48,071 nucleotides of DNA from Stenotrophomonas koreensis (GTDB lineage Bacteria > Pseudomonadota > Gammaproteobacteria > Xanthomonadales > Xanthomonadaceae). This document shows positions 8,400 through 16,482 of this stretch, one piece after another. The stretch is taken from the NCBI RefSeq assembly GCF_001431525.1, contig NZ_LDJH01000016.1:1-48071 (forward strand), read 5' to 3'. The notes under the pieces are model-generated. The model had not been told where the DNA came from. It saw nothing but the letters and a program-made list of their open reading frames with translations, and searched no databases. The first letter of the stretch is position 1. Each line of letters starts with the position of its first letter. Position numbers and translations under genes: made by a program.

Positions 8400-8972
8400 T
8401 TAGGGCAGCACGAAGCCTGCCTGGCGCAGCAGCCGGCAGGTGGCGATCAGCGGCAGTCCGACCAGCGCAGTGGGGTCGTGGTTGTCGATGGCTTCAAACA
8501 GGCTGATGCCCAGGCCCTCGCACTTGAAGCTGCCGGCGCAGTCCAGGGGTTGTTCCCGGGCGACATAGCGTGCAACAGCCGCCGCATCGAGGGTACGGAA
8601 ATGCACGCAGGTCAGGTCACAGGCCTGGAAAAGCTGCTCGTCGCGGGCCACGCAGACGGCCGTGTGGAAATCCACCCGTCGCCCGCTCATCGCTGCCAGC
8701 TGCGCGCAGGCGGCGGCCTCGCTGCCGGGTTTGCCCAGGATGCGGCCGTCCAGTCCGGCGCACTGGTCCGAGCCGATGACCCAGTGGCCTGGATGCTGGC
8801 GGGCCACGGCCAGGGCTTTTTCGCACGCCAGACGCCGGGCCAGCGCATCCGCCGTTTCGCCGGGGTGCGGGGTTTCATCGACCTCGGGCCGGACGCACTG
8901 GAAATCCACGCCCAGCCGCTGCAGCAGGTCCCGGCGGTAGGGCGAGGTGGAGGCAAGAATCAACGAAGGCAT
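8400..8972 (-). CDS. Maf/YceF family nucleotide pyrophosphatase
   Basis: The product has 190 residues from ATG 8972 (ATG 8984 would add four). The start LILASTSPYRRDLL is the Maf signature, and SPYRR with GSDQ (instead of a GADT-type sequence) fits the YceF branch, which hydrolyses 7-methyl-GTP. The catalytic Asp is in IGSDQ. Placement next to yceD-rpmF-fabH is the same as for yceF in E. coli, although here it is divergent. It is convergent with the glycosyltransferase gene. Confidence 0.9.
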   Translation of the reverse strand: MPSLILASTSPYRRDLLQRLGVDFQCVRPEVDETPHPGETADALARRLACEKALAVARQHPGHWVIGSDQCAGLDGRILGKPGSEAAACAQLAAMSGRRVDFHTAVCVARDEQLFQACDLTCVHFRTLDAAAVARYVAREQPLDCAGSFKCEGLGISLFEAIDNHDPTALVGLPLIATCRLLRQAGFVLP

Positions 8973-9058
8973 CGGCGGGCTCATCCGGCAGGGCGGCGGG
9001 GCAGTCTGCGCAGCCGATAGCAGGCTGGCAAGCGCCTGACCGCGTGCCAACAACGGGT

Positions 9059-9087
9059 TTGACAGCACGGGGTTGGGGCCCTACCAT
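9059..9087 (+). promoter_or_regulatory. Sigma-70-type promoter for yceD-rpmF
   Basis: A perfect -35 TTGACA (9059-9064), a 17-base spacer and a -10 TACCAT (9082-9087). Transcription should start near 9094, only a few bases before the yceD ATG at 9098, so the transcript would be leaderless or nearly so. Confidence 0.7.
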
Positions 9088-9097
9088 TCTGCGGCTT

Positions 9098-9607
9098 ATG
9101 TCCGCGAACGTGCCCGAATCGCTGGATGCCTGGCGGATGGTCTCGGCGCGCAAGCGTCTGGATGGCCAGGTATCACTGGCGCAATTGACCCGTCTGCAGG
9201 GGTTGCTTGTTGATTTCGAAGGAAAGTGCGATTACGCGCTGGAATTTGGTCGCGACGAGACCCTGCGGGTGTCCTATGTTCAATTGACCCTGGAAACCGA
9301 GTTGCCGCTGATCTGTCAGCGCACCCTGCAGCGTTACCTGCACCCGATTTCCATGGTCCAGCGTTTCGGGCTGATCCGTGATGAGGCTGATGAAGCCGCA
9401 TTGCCGGAAGGGTACGAGGCTTTGCTGGTGGCCGAAGATGGCTATCTCAAGCCCTTGGATCTGGTCGAGGATGAGCTGGTGCTGGCGGTTCCGCTGGTGC
9501 CGGTGTCGCCGGGCAGTGAAGCCGTTGAGCGTGAGTGGGAGGCCACGACCGAAGAGGTCGCCAAGGTCAACCCATTTGCAGCATTGGCCTCTCTCAAGAA
9601 ACAATAG
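9098..9607 (+). CDS. yceD: YceD family protein (DUF177), ribosome-biogenesis associated
   Basis: The product has 169 residues. The DUF177 hallmarks are present: an LICQRTLQRY stretch, and the acidic C-terminal half with DLVEDELVLAVPLVP and a closing NPFAALASLKKQ. DUF177 proteins are co-encoded with rpmF nearly everywhere; plant and bacterial homologues are linked to 23S rRNA accumulation, but the mechanism is not settled. The ATG is supported by homology at MSANVPE. No Shine-Dalgarno is visible, consistent with the near-leaderless promoter just upstream. It is followed by rpmF after 108 bases. Confidence 0.9.
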   Translation: MSANVPESLDAWRMVSARKRLDGQVSLAQLTRLQGLLVDFEGKCDYALEFGRDETLRVSYVQLTLETELPLICQRTLQRYLHPISMVQRFGLIRDEADEAALPEGYEALLVAEDGYLKPLDLVEDELVLAVPLVPVSPGSEAVEREWEATTEEVAKVNPFAALASLKKQ

Positions 9608-9715
9608 CAGCCGGTCGTCGTCGGCGGCTGCGGCGAAAGCGAAGGTGGTACCGGGCGCTGGCGTCTGTGTGCAACGAAACGACGAAACATATCGAACCGA
9701 GTTTGGAGCTATCCC

Positions 9716-9910
9716 ATGGCTGTGCAGAAATCCCGAGTCACCCCTTCCCGTCGCGGCATGCGCCGTGCCCATGACGCGCTGAGCGCCAAGCAGCTGTCCA
9801 CCGATCCGACCACCGGTGAAGTGCACATCCGTCACCACGTCACTGCTGACGGTTTCTACCGTGGCAAGAAGGTGATTGCTACCAAGGCTTCGGCTGTCAG
9901 CGAAGACTGA
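9716..9910 (+). CDS. rpmF: 50S ribosomal protein L32
   Basis: The product has 64 residues starting [20 protein letters not shown], the universal L32 N-terminus. The C-terminal half has [15 protein letters not shown]. This is the zinc-free form: the usual pair of CxxC motifs is absent, as in many proteobacteria. The 108-base spacer after yceD contains a small hairpin and a GGAG about 12 bases upstream of the ATG. A strong terminator with a TTCG loop lies 52 bases downstream. Confidence 0.97.
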   Translation: MAVQKSRVTPSRRGMRRAHDALSAKQLSTDPTTGEVHIRHHVTADGFYRGKKVIATKASAVSED

Positions 9911-9962
9911 TGGGTCACAAGGCCACTGCTGTGATGGCGGTGGCCTTGCGCCTTATGCTTCA

Positions 9963-9985
9963 GGGGCGCTTCGGCGCCCCTTTTT
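9963..9985 (+). terminator. Rho-independent terminator between rpmF and fabH
   Basis: A 7-bp stem GGGGCGC/GCGCCCC encloses the very stable TTCG tetraloop (9970-9973) and is followed by TTTTT. It would separate the abundant ribosomal message from the fatty-acid genes. Read-through or a promoter inside the spacer is needed for fabH. Confidence 0.85.
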
Positions 9986-10003
9986 CTGTTTTGAGGTAAC
10001 CCG

Positions 10004-10981
10004 ATGAGCGAACGGATTTATGCGCGAATTGCCGGCACTGGCAGCTACCTGCCCGAGAAGGTGCTGAGCAACGAGGAGCTGGCCAGGACCGTTGAAACCA
10101 GCGATGAGTGGATTCGTGAGCGCACGGGAATCACCCAGCGCCACATCGCTGCCGACGAACAGACCACCGGCGACCTGGCTTACGAGGCGGCGTTGCGGGC
10201 GCTGGAGGCTGCCGGGATCGGCGTCGATGAGCTGGACATGATCATCGTCGGTACCACCACGCCGGATCTGATCTTCCCGTCCACCGCCTGCCTGGTGCAG
10301 GCGCGGCTGGGGGCCGTCGGTTCGGCAGCGCTGGATGTCAACGCGGCCTGCTCGGGCTTTCTGTATGCGCTGTCGGTGGCCGACAAGTTCATCCGTTGTG
10401 GTGATGCGAAGAAAGTGCTGGTGATCGGTGCTGAAACCCTCACCCGTATCATCGACTGGTCTGACCGCACCACCTGCGTGCTGTTCGGCGACGGTGCCGG
10501 CGCGGTGGTGCTGGTGGCTGACGGCGATACCGGCATCCTGAGCACCCACCTGCATGCCGATGGCAGCAAGAAGGAGCTGCTGTGGACCCCGGCAGGTGTG
10601 TCTTCCGGCTTTGGTGAGGGTGTCGGCTCCAGCGGTACCATCAAGATGAAGGGCAATGACGTGTTCAAGTACGCGGTCAAGGCGCTGGATTCGGTGGTTG
10701 ATGAAGCCCTGCAGGCCAATGGCCTGGGCAAGGCGGATCTGGATTGGCTGGTGCCGCACCAGGCCAACCTGCGCATCATCGAGGCCACCGCAAAGCGCCT
10801 GGACATGTCGATGGAACAGGTGGTTGTCACGGTCGACAAGCACGGCAACACCTCCTCTGCTTCGGTCCCGCTGGCGCTGGATACGGCCGTGCGTTCGGGC
10901 CGCATCCAGCGTGGCCAGTTGCTGCTGCTGGAAGCGTTTGGCGGTGGCTTTACCTGGGGCTCGGCGCTGCTGCGCTACTGA
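10004..10981 (+). CDS. fabH: Beta-ketoacyl-ACP synthase III
   Basis: The product has 325 residues. The catalytic triad Cys116 ([11 protein letters not shown]), His252 (HQANLRI) and Asn282 ([12 protein letters not shown]) is complete. FabH starts fatty-acid synthesis by condensing acetyl-CoA or another short acyl-CoA with malonyl-ACP. ATG 10004 has GAGG 8 bases upstream. plsX, which lies between rpmF and fabH in E. coli, is absent here. Terminators flank the gene on both sides (9963 and 11000), so it may be its own unit. Confidence 0.97.
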   Translation: MSERIYARIAGTGSYLPEKVLSNEELARTVETSDEWIRERTGITQRHIAADEQTTGDLAYEAALRALEAAGIGVDELDMIIVGTTTPDLIFPSTACLVQARLGAVGSAALDVNAACSGFLYALSVADKFIRCGDAKKVLVIGAETLTRIIDWSDRTTCVLFGDGAGAVVLVADGDTGILSTHLHADGSKKELLWTPAGVSSGFGEGVGSSGTIKMKGNDVFKYAVKALDSVVDEALQANGLGKADLDWLVPHQANLRIIEATAKRLDMSMEQVVVTVDKHGNTSSASVPLALDTAVRSGRIQRGQLLLLEAFGGGFTWGSALLRY

Positions 10982-10999
10982 GTTGCCGGGTTGCCCACA

Positions 11000-11036
11000 G
11001 CGCCCGCCGGTGACTGCCGGCGGGCGCGTTTGTTTT
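11000..11036 (+). terminator. Rho-independent terminator after fabH
   Basis: An 11-bp perfect GC stem (11000-11010 with 11017-11027) and a 6-base loop are followed by a T-rich tract (GTTTGTTTTTG). Confidence 0.85.
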
Positions 11037-11090
11037 TGACTTTGTCAGTTTGCATACGCGCCGGTACAGACGGATTGTGCCGTTCACGCT

Positions 11091-11096
11091 TATGAT
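11091..11096 (+). promoter_or_regulatory. Candidate -10 element for fabD
   Basis: TATGAT lies 33 bases before the GTG start and downstream of the fabH terminator, so a promoter is required in this gap. A clear -35 is not visible. Confidence 0.4.
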
Positions 11097-11129
11097 GCGG
11101 CCCGACCGTTGTAGATCCGTTGATTGCCT

Positions 11130-12077
11130 GTGACCGATTCCACTTTCGCATTCGTCTTCCCCGGCCAGGGTTCCCAGTCGCTGGGCATGCTGGCTGATAT
11201 CGCTGCTGCCCACCCGTCGATCATCGATACCTTCGCCGAAGCTTCTGCCGGTGCAGGCGTGGATCTGTGGGCGCTGGCGCAGCAGGGGCCGGAAGCGCAG
11301 CTGGGACAGACCGAGTTCACCCAGCCGGCACTGCTGGCCGCCTCGATCGCCCTGTGGCGGTTGTGGCAGGCCCAGGGCGGTGCCCAGCCGGCGGTGCTGT
11401 CCGGGCACAGCCTGGGCGAGTACTCGGCGCTGGTCGCTGCCGGTGCGCTGTCCCTGCAGGATGGCGCGCGCCTGGTGCGCCTGCGCGGCCAGTTGATGCA
11501 GGCGGCCTGCCCGGCCGGTGTCGGCGGCATGGCAGCGGTGCTCGGTGCCGACGATGCGCTGGTGGCCGAAGTCTGCCAGCAGGCGGCGCAGGGCCAGGTG
11601 CTGGTGCCGGCCAATTTCAATTCTCCCGGCCAGATCGTCATCGGTGGTGATGCCGCCGCGGTGGACCGGGCGCTGGCGCTGCTGGCCGAACGTGGCGTGC
11701 GCAAGGCCGTGAAGCTGGCGGTGAGCGTGCCTTCGCACACCCCACTGATGCGGGATGCGGCCGATCAGCTGGCTGCGGCCATTGCCGATGTGGCCTGGCA
11801 CCCGCCGGCATTGCCGGTGGTGCACAACGTCGATGCCGCCGTCCACCAGGGGGCTGACGCCATCAGCCAGGCGCTGGTCAAGCAGCTGTATCTGCCGGTG
11901 CAGTGGACCGGCTGCGTGCAGCAGCTGGCAGCCATGGGCGTGACCTGCGTGGCCGAATGTGGTCCGGGCAAGGTGCTTTCCGGGTTGATCAAGCGCATCG
12001 ATAAATCCATCGATGCCCGCGCGCTGGGCACGCTGGCCGATTTCGATGCCGCGTTGGCCCAGTGGCCGCGTGGATAA
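11130..12077 (+). CDS. fabD: Malonyl-CoA:ACP transacylase
   Basis: The product has 315 residues from GTG 11130 (TTG 11124 would add two). The N-terminus FAFVFPGQGSQSLGML is the FabD signature, the nucleophile is Ser94 in GHSLGEYSAL, and the His partner is in VPSHTPLM. FabD loads malonyl groups onto ACP for all chain-extension cycles. No Shine-Dalgarno is obvious. fabG follows after 52 bases in the same direction. Confidence 0.96.
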   Translation: MTDSTFAFVFPGQGSQSLGMLADIAAAHPSIIDTFAEASAGAGVDLWALAQQGPEAQLGQTEFTQPALLAASIALWRLWQAQGGAQPAVLSGHSLGEYSALVAAGALSLQDGARLVRLRGQLMQAACPAGVGGMAAVLGADDALVAEVCQQAAQGQVLVPANFNSPGQIVIGGDAAAVDRALALLAERGVRKAVKLAVSVPSHTPLMRDAADQLAAAIADVAWHPPALPVVHNVDAAVHQGADAISQALVKQLYLPVQWTGCVQQLAAMGVTCVAECGPGKVLSGLIKRIDKSIDARALGTLADFDAALAQWPRG

Positions 12078-12129
12078 TGGCTGCTGCGCGCTGCGCATCG
12101 GTCTGGTTCAAGTTTAAGGATGCAACTCA

Positions 12130-12873
12130 ATGAGCAAGCCCCTACAAGGTGAAATCGCCCTGGTGACCGGTGCCAGCCGTGGCATTGGCGCGGCCATCGC
12201 CGACACCCTGGCCGCGCAGGGCGCCGTGGTCATCGGCACCGCCACCACCGAGAGCGGTGCTGCGGCCATTGCCGATCGTCTGGCTGCCTGCGGTGGCCAC
12301 GGTCGTGTGCTGCAGGTCAACGAGGCGGGCGCGATCGAAGCGCTGATCGAGACCATCGGCAAGGAATTTGGCAGCATCTCCATCCTCGTCAACAACGCCG
12401 GGATCACCCGCGACAACCTGTTGATGCGGATGAAGGATGAAGACTGGCAGGCGGTGATCGATACCAACCTGACCAGTGTCTACCGTTCGTCCAAGGCGGT
12501 GATGCGCGGGATGATGAAGGCACGCAAGGGCCGGATCATCAACATCGCTTCGGTCATCGGCGCCACCGGCAATGCCGGGCAGGCCAATTATGCTGCCGCC
12601 AAGGCCGGCATCATTGCCTTTTCCAAGTCGCTGGCCAAGGAAATCGGCTCGCGCGGGATTACCGTCAATGTGGTCGCGCCGGGCTTCATCGAAACCGACA
12701 TGACCCGCGACCTGCCCGAAGAGGCCAAGCAGGCCATGCTCGGGCAGATCGCCCTGGGCCGGCTGGGGCAGGCCCAGGACATTGCCGATGCAGTGGCTTT
12801 CCTGGCCGGACCGGCTGCCAACTACATCACCGGCGAGACCCTGCACGTCAACGGCGGGATGCACATGGCGTGA
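12130..12873 (+). CDS. fabG: 3-oxoacyl-ACP reductase
   Basis: The product has 247 residues, a classical short-chain dehydrogenase. TGASRGIG (13-20) binds NADPH; NNAG (88-91), Ser141, Tyr154 and Lys158 (YAAAK) form the active site; the C-terminal GGMHMA tail is normal for FabG. It reduces beta-ketoacyl-ACP in each elongation cycle. AAGGA lies 10 bases before the ATG. It is probably co-transcribed with fabD; a 146-base A/T-rich gap before acpP suggests a further promoter there. Confidence 0.97.
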   Translation: MSKPLQGEIALVTGASRGIGAAIADTLAAQGAVVIGTATTESGAAAIADRLAACGGHGRVLQVNEAGAIEALIETIGKEFGSISILVNNAGITRDNLLMRMKDEDWQAVIDTNLTSVYRSSKAVMRGMMKARKGRIINIASVIGATGNAGQANYAAAKAGIIAFSKSLAKEIGSRGITVNVVAPGFIETDMTRDLPEEAKQAMLGQIALGRLGQAQDIADAVAFLAGPAANYITGETLHVNGGMHMA

Positions 12874-12925
12874 CCGGAAGGTCAGGCCTGTTGTTTTAAT
12901 TGTTTGATTTATGTGGTTTTTTTCA

Positions 12926-12957
12926 GGGACACTTGTCCCGGAAGTTTCCACTACACT
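12926..12957 (+). promoter_or_regulatory. acpP upstream region: inverted repeat and candidate -10
   Basis: GGGACA and TGTCCC (12926-12931 and 12934-12939) form an inverted repeat just after a T-rich run. TACACT at 12952-12957 could be a -10, placing the transcript start near 12964 and leaving a leader of about 56 bases before acpP. The inverted repeat would fall at the -35 region, a natural place for an operator; this is inference. Confidence 0.4.
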
Positions 12958-13019
12958 ATCCAACGGCCACCATCATGGTGGCGTCTTTTGAACCACTACT
13001 CCATCTGGAGCGATACCCA

Positions 13020-13259
13020 ATGAGCACCATCGAAGAGCGCGTCAAGAAAATCGTCATCGAACAGCTTGGCGTCAAGGAAGAGGAAGTCACCACCACCGCA
13101 TCGTTTGTCGATGACCTGGGTGCCGACTCCCTGGACACCGTTGAGCTGGTGATGGCCCTGGAAGAAGAGTTCGAGTGCGAAATCCCGGACGAGGAAGCCG
13201 AGAAGATCGGCACCGTCCAGGCCGCCATCGACTACGTCAAGGCCCACGTCAAGGCCTGA
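13020..13259 (+). CDS. acpP: Acyl carrier protein
   Basis: The product has 79 residues and is strongly acidic. Ser37 in [11 protein letters not shown] is the site for the 4'-phosphopantetheine arm. ACP carries the growing acyl chain in fatty-acid synthesis and supplies lipid A and phospholipid pathways. ATG 13020 is preceded by GGAG at a good distance; an open frame further upstream has no ACP similarity. A terminator follows the gene at 13319, which allows acpP to be expressed more highly than its neighbours. Confidence 0.98.
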   Translation: MSTIEERVKKIVIEQLGVKEEEVTTTASFVDDLGADSLDTVELVMALEEEFECEIPDEEAEKIGTVQAAIDYVKAHVKA

Positions 13260-13318
13260 TCGCGGTCGTTTCCCGCCGGCGGGTGCGCCTTGCGCGCCGG
13301 CCTGTGGGTCGTACCAGG

Positions 13319-13342
13319 AAGGGCCGCATTGCGGCCCTTTTT
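13319..13342 (+). terminator. Rho-independent terminator after acpP
   Basis: AAGGGCCGC/GCGGCCCTT stem with an ATT loop (13328-13330) and a run of T (13336-13340). It lies 60 bases after acpP and 48 bases before fabF. Confidence 0.88.
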
Positions 13343-13390
13343 AATACTCGAGTATCGCCACCAGCCAGGTGCTGGTCAGGAGAAATGAGC

Positions 13391-14623
13391 ATGAGTCGTC
13401 GCGTCGTCGTGACTGGCATGGGGATGATTTCCCCGCTGGGCAATGATCTGGCCACCAGCTGGGAAGGCATCACCGCAGGACGCTCGGGGATTGGCCCGAT
13501 CACCGGCTTTGACGCCAGTCAGTTCAGCACCCGCATTGCCGGTGAGATCCGAGGATTTGACGTGGCCAGCTTTGGTATTCCGGCCAAGGATGCCAAGAAG
13601 ATGGATCCGTTCATTCACTACGGATTGGCCGCCAGCTTCATGGCGCTGGATGATTCAGGGCTTGAAATCAACGAGGCCAACGCCGAGCGCATCGGTGCGC
13701 TGATCGGCGCCGGCATTGGCGGCCTGCTCGGTATCGAGGAGCAGACGGCAAAGTTTCTGGAGGGCGGGGCGCGCAAGATTTCCCCGTTCTACATCCCCAG
13801 CACGATCATCAACATGCTGCCCGGGCAGCTGAGCATCCTGCGCGGCCTGAAGGGGCCGACGTTCTCGCCGGTGTCGGCGTGTGCCACCGCCAACCACTCC
13901 ATCGGTACGGCGATGCGCATGATCCAGTACGGCGATGCTGATGTGATGGTCGCAGGCGGTGCCGAGCGCGGTTCGGCGCCGACCGCCATGGCCGGTTTCT
14001 GCGCGATGAAGGCCATGTCCACCCGCAACGACGAACCGGTACAGGCATCGCGGCCGTGGGACCGCGACCGTGACGGTTTCGTGCTCAGCGACGGTGCCGG
14101 CATCCTGGTGCTGGAAGAGTACGAGCACGCCAAGGCGCGCGGCGCACGCATCTACTGCGAGCTGGCCGGTTTTGGTGCCACTTCCGATGCCTACCACATG
14201 ACCGCACCCAGCGGCGAAGGCGCCAAGCGCTGCATGCAGCTGGCCATGCGTGATGCCGGGGTTGCTCCCGAGCAGGTGGGTTACATCAACGCCCATGGCA
14301 CATCGACCCCGCTGGGCGACTTGGGCGAGAGCGATGCGATCAAGGCTGCCTTCGGCGACCACGCCTACAAGCTGATGGTCAGCTCGACCAAGTCGATGAC
14401 CGGCCACCTGCTTGGCGCTGCCGGTGGGGTGGAGGCGATCTTCTCGGTGCTGGCGCTGCAGCACGGGGTGATTCCGCCGACCATCAACCTGGACAACCCG
14501 GGCGAGGGCTGTGACCTGGATTACGTGCCGCACACCGCACGCCAGAAGCAGGTCGATGCCGTGCTCTCCAACGGCTTCGGCTTTGGTGGTACCAACGGCT
14601 CGCTGCTGTTCAAGCGGCTGTAA
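13391..14623 (+). CDS. fabF: Beta-ketoacyl-ACP synthase II
   Basis: The product has 410 residues. The condensing triad is Cys164 (SACATANHS), His302 ([11 protein letters not shown]) and His339 ([11 protein letters not shown]). FabF elongates acyl-ACP with malonyl-ACP. ATG 13391 is chosen because AGGAGA at 13378-13383 is 7 bases away, whereas the in-frame ATG at 13385 is too close to it. A terminator separates it from acpP, so either read-through or a promoter in the 48-base spacer is needed. pabC, often next to fabF, is absent. Confidence 0.96.
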   Translation: MSRRVVVTGMGMISPLGNDLATSWEGITAGRSGIGPITGFDASQFSTRIAGEIRGFDVASFGIPAKDAKKMDPFIHYGLAASFMALDDSGLEINEANAERIGALIGAGIGGLLGIEEQTAKFLEGGARKISPFYIPSTIINMLPGQLSILRGLKGPTFSPVSACATANHSIGTAMRMIQYGDADVMVAGGAERGSAPTAMAGFCAMKAMSTRNDEPVQASRPWDRDRDGFVLSDGAGILVLEEYEHAKARGARIYCELAGFGATSDAYHMTAPSGEGAKRCMQLAMRDAGVAPEQVGYINAHGTSTPLGDLGESDAIKAAFGDHAYKLMVSSTKSMTGHLLGAAGGVEAIFSVLALQHGVIPPTINLDNPGEGCDLDYVPHTARQKQVDAVLSNGFGFGGTNGSLLFKRL

Positions 14624-14656
14624 GCCCCGGCGACGGAGGCTCATCCGCCCAGGACA

Positions 14657-14683
14657 CCACCGGCCGCCATCAGTGGCCGGTGG
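14657..14683 (+). other. Stem-loop between fabF and mltG
   Basis: A perfect 9-bp stem (CCACCGGCC with GGCCGGTGG) and a 9-base loop. There is no T run, so it is more likely a processing or stability element, or a Rho-type end, than an intrinsic terminator. Confidence 0.45.
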
Positions 14684-14755
14684 CCGTCGCGGTGTCTGCG
14701 ATCCCGGCGGGCGGCGCGGTATCCTGTAGCACTTCCTACTGCCCTGGAGCGCTTG

Positions 14756-15820
14756 ATGGCCCCCCGTAAACGCGGTTGCCTACGCATTGTGCTGTTGCTG
14801 GTGCTGGCCTTGTTGCTGCTGGCCGCCGTACTGATCGGCTGGGGCTGGCAGGCGCAGAAGGTGTTTGCAGGGCAGCTACTGCAGCCGCGTGCCGAGAGCG
14901 TGATCATCGAGCCGGGCGACAGCTTCAGCCGGGTGCTGGCCAAACTGCGTGCCGCCGGCATCGACAACGGCCGGGACCAGCAATGGCAGCTGCTGGCGCG
15001 CCAGCTCGATGCGGCCGGCAAGCTCAAGGTCGGCGAATACGACCTGACCCAGCCGCTGACCGTGTCCGAGCTGTTGCTGCGGATGCGCAATGGCAAGGTG
15101 GTCCAGCACCGGCTCACCATCGTGGAGGGTTGGAACATCCGCCAGCTGCGCGCCGCACTTGCCCGCGCCACGCCGCTGGAACAAACCACCGCCGAGCTGG
15201 ACGATGCCGCACTGATGGCGGCGCTGGGGTTTGAAGGGCAGCATCCGGAAGGCCGCTTCCTGCCGGAGACCTACGTCTACCAGCGTGGTGACAGCGATCT
15301 GGATGTGCTGCGGCGCGCGCACAAGGCGATGGCGCAGGCGCTGGAACAGGCGTGGCAGGGCCGGGCCGAGGGCCTGCCGCTGGACAGCCCCTACGAGCTG
15401 CTGACCCTGGCTTCGATCATCGAAAAGGAAACCGGACTGGCCGCCGAACGGCCGCAGATTGCCGGGGTGTTCGTACGCCGCTTGAAGCTGGGCATGCGCC
15501 TGCAGACCGACCCGACGGTGATCTATGGCCTGGGTTCGGCCTATGACGGCAATATCCGCAAGGTCGACCTGACCACCGACACCCCTTACAACACCTACAC
15601 CCGCAGCGGCCTGACGCCGAGCCCGATCGCGATGCCCGGACGGGCTGCCCTGGAGGCTGCGGCCCATCCGGCCGAGGGTGATGCGCTGTATTTCGTTGCC
15701 ATCGGTGACGGCAGCGGCGGCCATGTCTTTTCGTCCACCTATGCCCAGCACCAGGTGGCTGTGGCCGGTTACCTGCAGCGCCTGCGCCAGGCGCGCCAAT
15801 CCAATGCCTTGCCACAATGA
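14756..15820 (+). CDS. mltG: Endolytic murein transglycosylase MltG (YceG)
   Basis: The product has 354 residues. There is one N-terminal membrane helix (about 11-30), a LysM-like subdomain beginning VIIEPGDSFSRVLAKL, and the catalytic region with Glu223 in LASIIEKETGL, then LQTDPTVIYGLG and TPYNTYTRSGLTPSPI. MltG cuts nascent glycan strands and limits peptidoglycan chain length. GGAG at 14746-14749 is 6 bases before the ATG. It overlaps tmk by 4 bases (ATGA), so mltG, tmk, holB and pilZ form one coupled unit. Confidence 0.96.
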   Translation: MAPRKRGCLRIVLLLVLALLLLAAVLIGWGWQAQKVFAGQLLQPRAESVIIEPGDSFSRVLAKLRAAGIDNGRDQQWQLLARQLDAAGKLKVGEYDLTQPLTVSELLLRMRNGKVVQHRLTIVEGWNIRQLRAALARATPLEQTTAELDDAALMAALGFEGQHPEGRFLPETYVYQRGDSDLDVLRRAHKAMAQALEQAWQGRAEGLPLDSPYELLTLASIIEKETGLAAERPQIAGVFVRRLKLGMRLQTDPTVIYGLGSAYDGNIRKVDLTTDTPYNTYTRSGLTPSPIAMPGRAALEAAAHPAEGDALYFVAIGDGSGGHVFSSTYAQHQVAVAGYLQRLRQARQSNALPQ

Positions 15821-16482
15821 ATGACGTTCTTCCGCGCCGCGCCCATCTGATCACCCTGGAAGGGGGCGAGGGCGCCGGTAAAAGCACCGCGCTGGCGACT
15901 GTGCGTGACTGCCTGCAGGCCGCCGGCTGCACCCTGGTGGTCAGCCGTGAACCGGGAGGCACGCCGCTGGCCGAGCAGCTGCGTGCGATGGTGCTGCACA
16001 GCAGCCGCCAGGACGATGCCGACGAGCGGCTGCATCCATCGGCCGAGTTGCTGATGGTGTTCGCCGCCCGCGCCCAGCATGTGGCCGAGGTGATCAACCC
16101 GGCATTGCAGCGCGGCGACTGGGTGCTGTGTGACCGTTTCACCGATTCCAGCTTTGCCTACCAGGGCGGCGGCCGTGGCCTGCCGGTGGACTGGATCGCG
16201 GATCTGGAACGGCGCGTGGTCGGCTTTGTTCCCGGTCTGACCCTGTGGCTGGATGTGCCGGTGGCCCTGGGCCGTTCGCGGGTACAGGGGCGCGGTGGTG
16301 TCCCGGACGCGATCGAGCGCGAGCACGATGCATTCTTCGAGCGGGTCCACGCCGGTTTTGCGGCACGGGTGGCGGCTGACCCGCAGCGTTTTGTCCGCAT
16401 CGATGCCAGCGTGCCGCTGGAGCAGATGGTGGCCGAGGTAACCCGGGCGGTGAACGCCTATCTGGCGCAGGTCCGGCGATGA
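15817..16482 (+). CDS. tmk: Thymidylate kinase
   Basis: The product has 221 residues. The P-loop is GGEGAGKST (residues 16-24), followed by the DR(Y/F) motif DRFTDSSFAYQGGGRGL. The LID region has RVQGRGG. It phosphorylates dTMP to dTDP. It starts within the last codons of mltG and ends overlapping holB by 4 bases. Confidence 0.96.
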   Translation: MNDVLPRRAHLITLEGGEGAGKSTALATVRDCLQAAGCTLVVSREPGGTPLAEQLRAMVLHSSRQDDADERLHPSAELLMVFAARAQHVAEVINPALQRGDWVLCDRFTDSSFAYQGGGRGLPVDWIADLERRVVGFVPGLTLWLDVPVALGRSRVQGRGGVPDAIEREHDAFFERVHAGFAARVAADPQRFVRIDASVPLEQMVAEVTRAVNAYLAQVRR

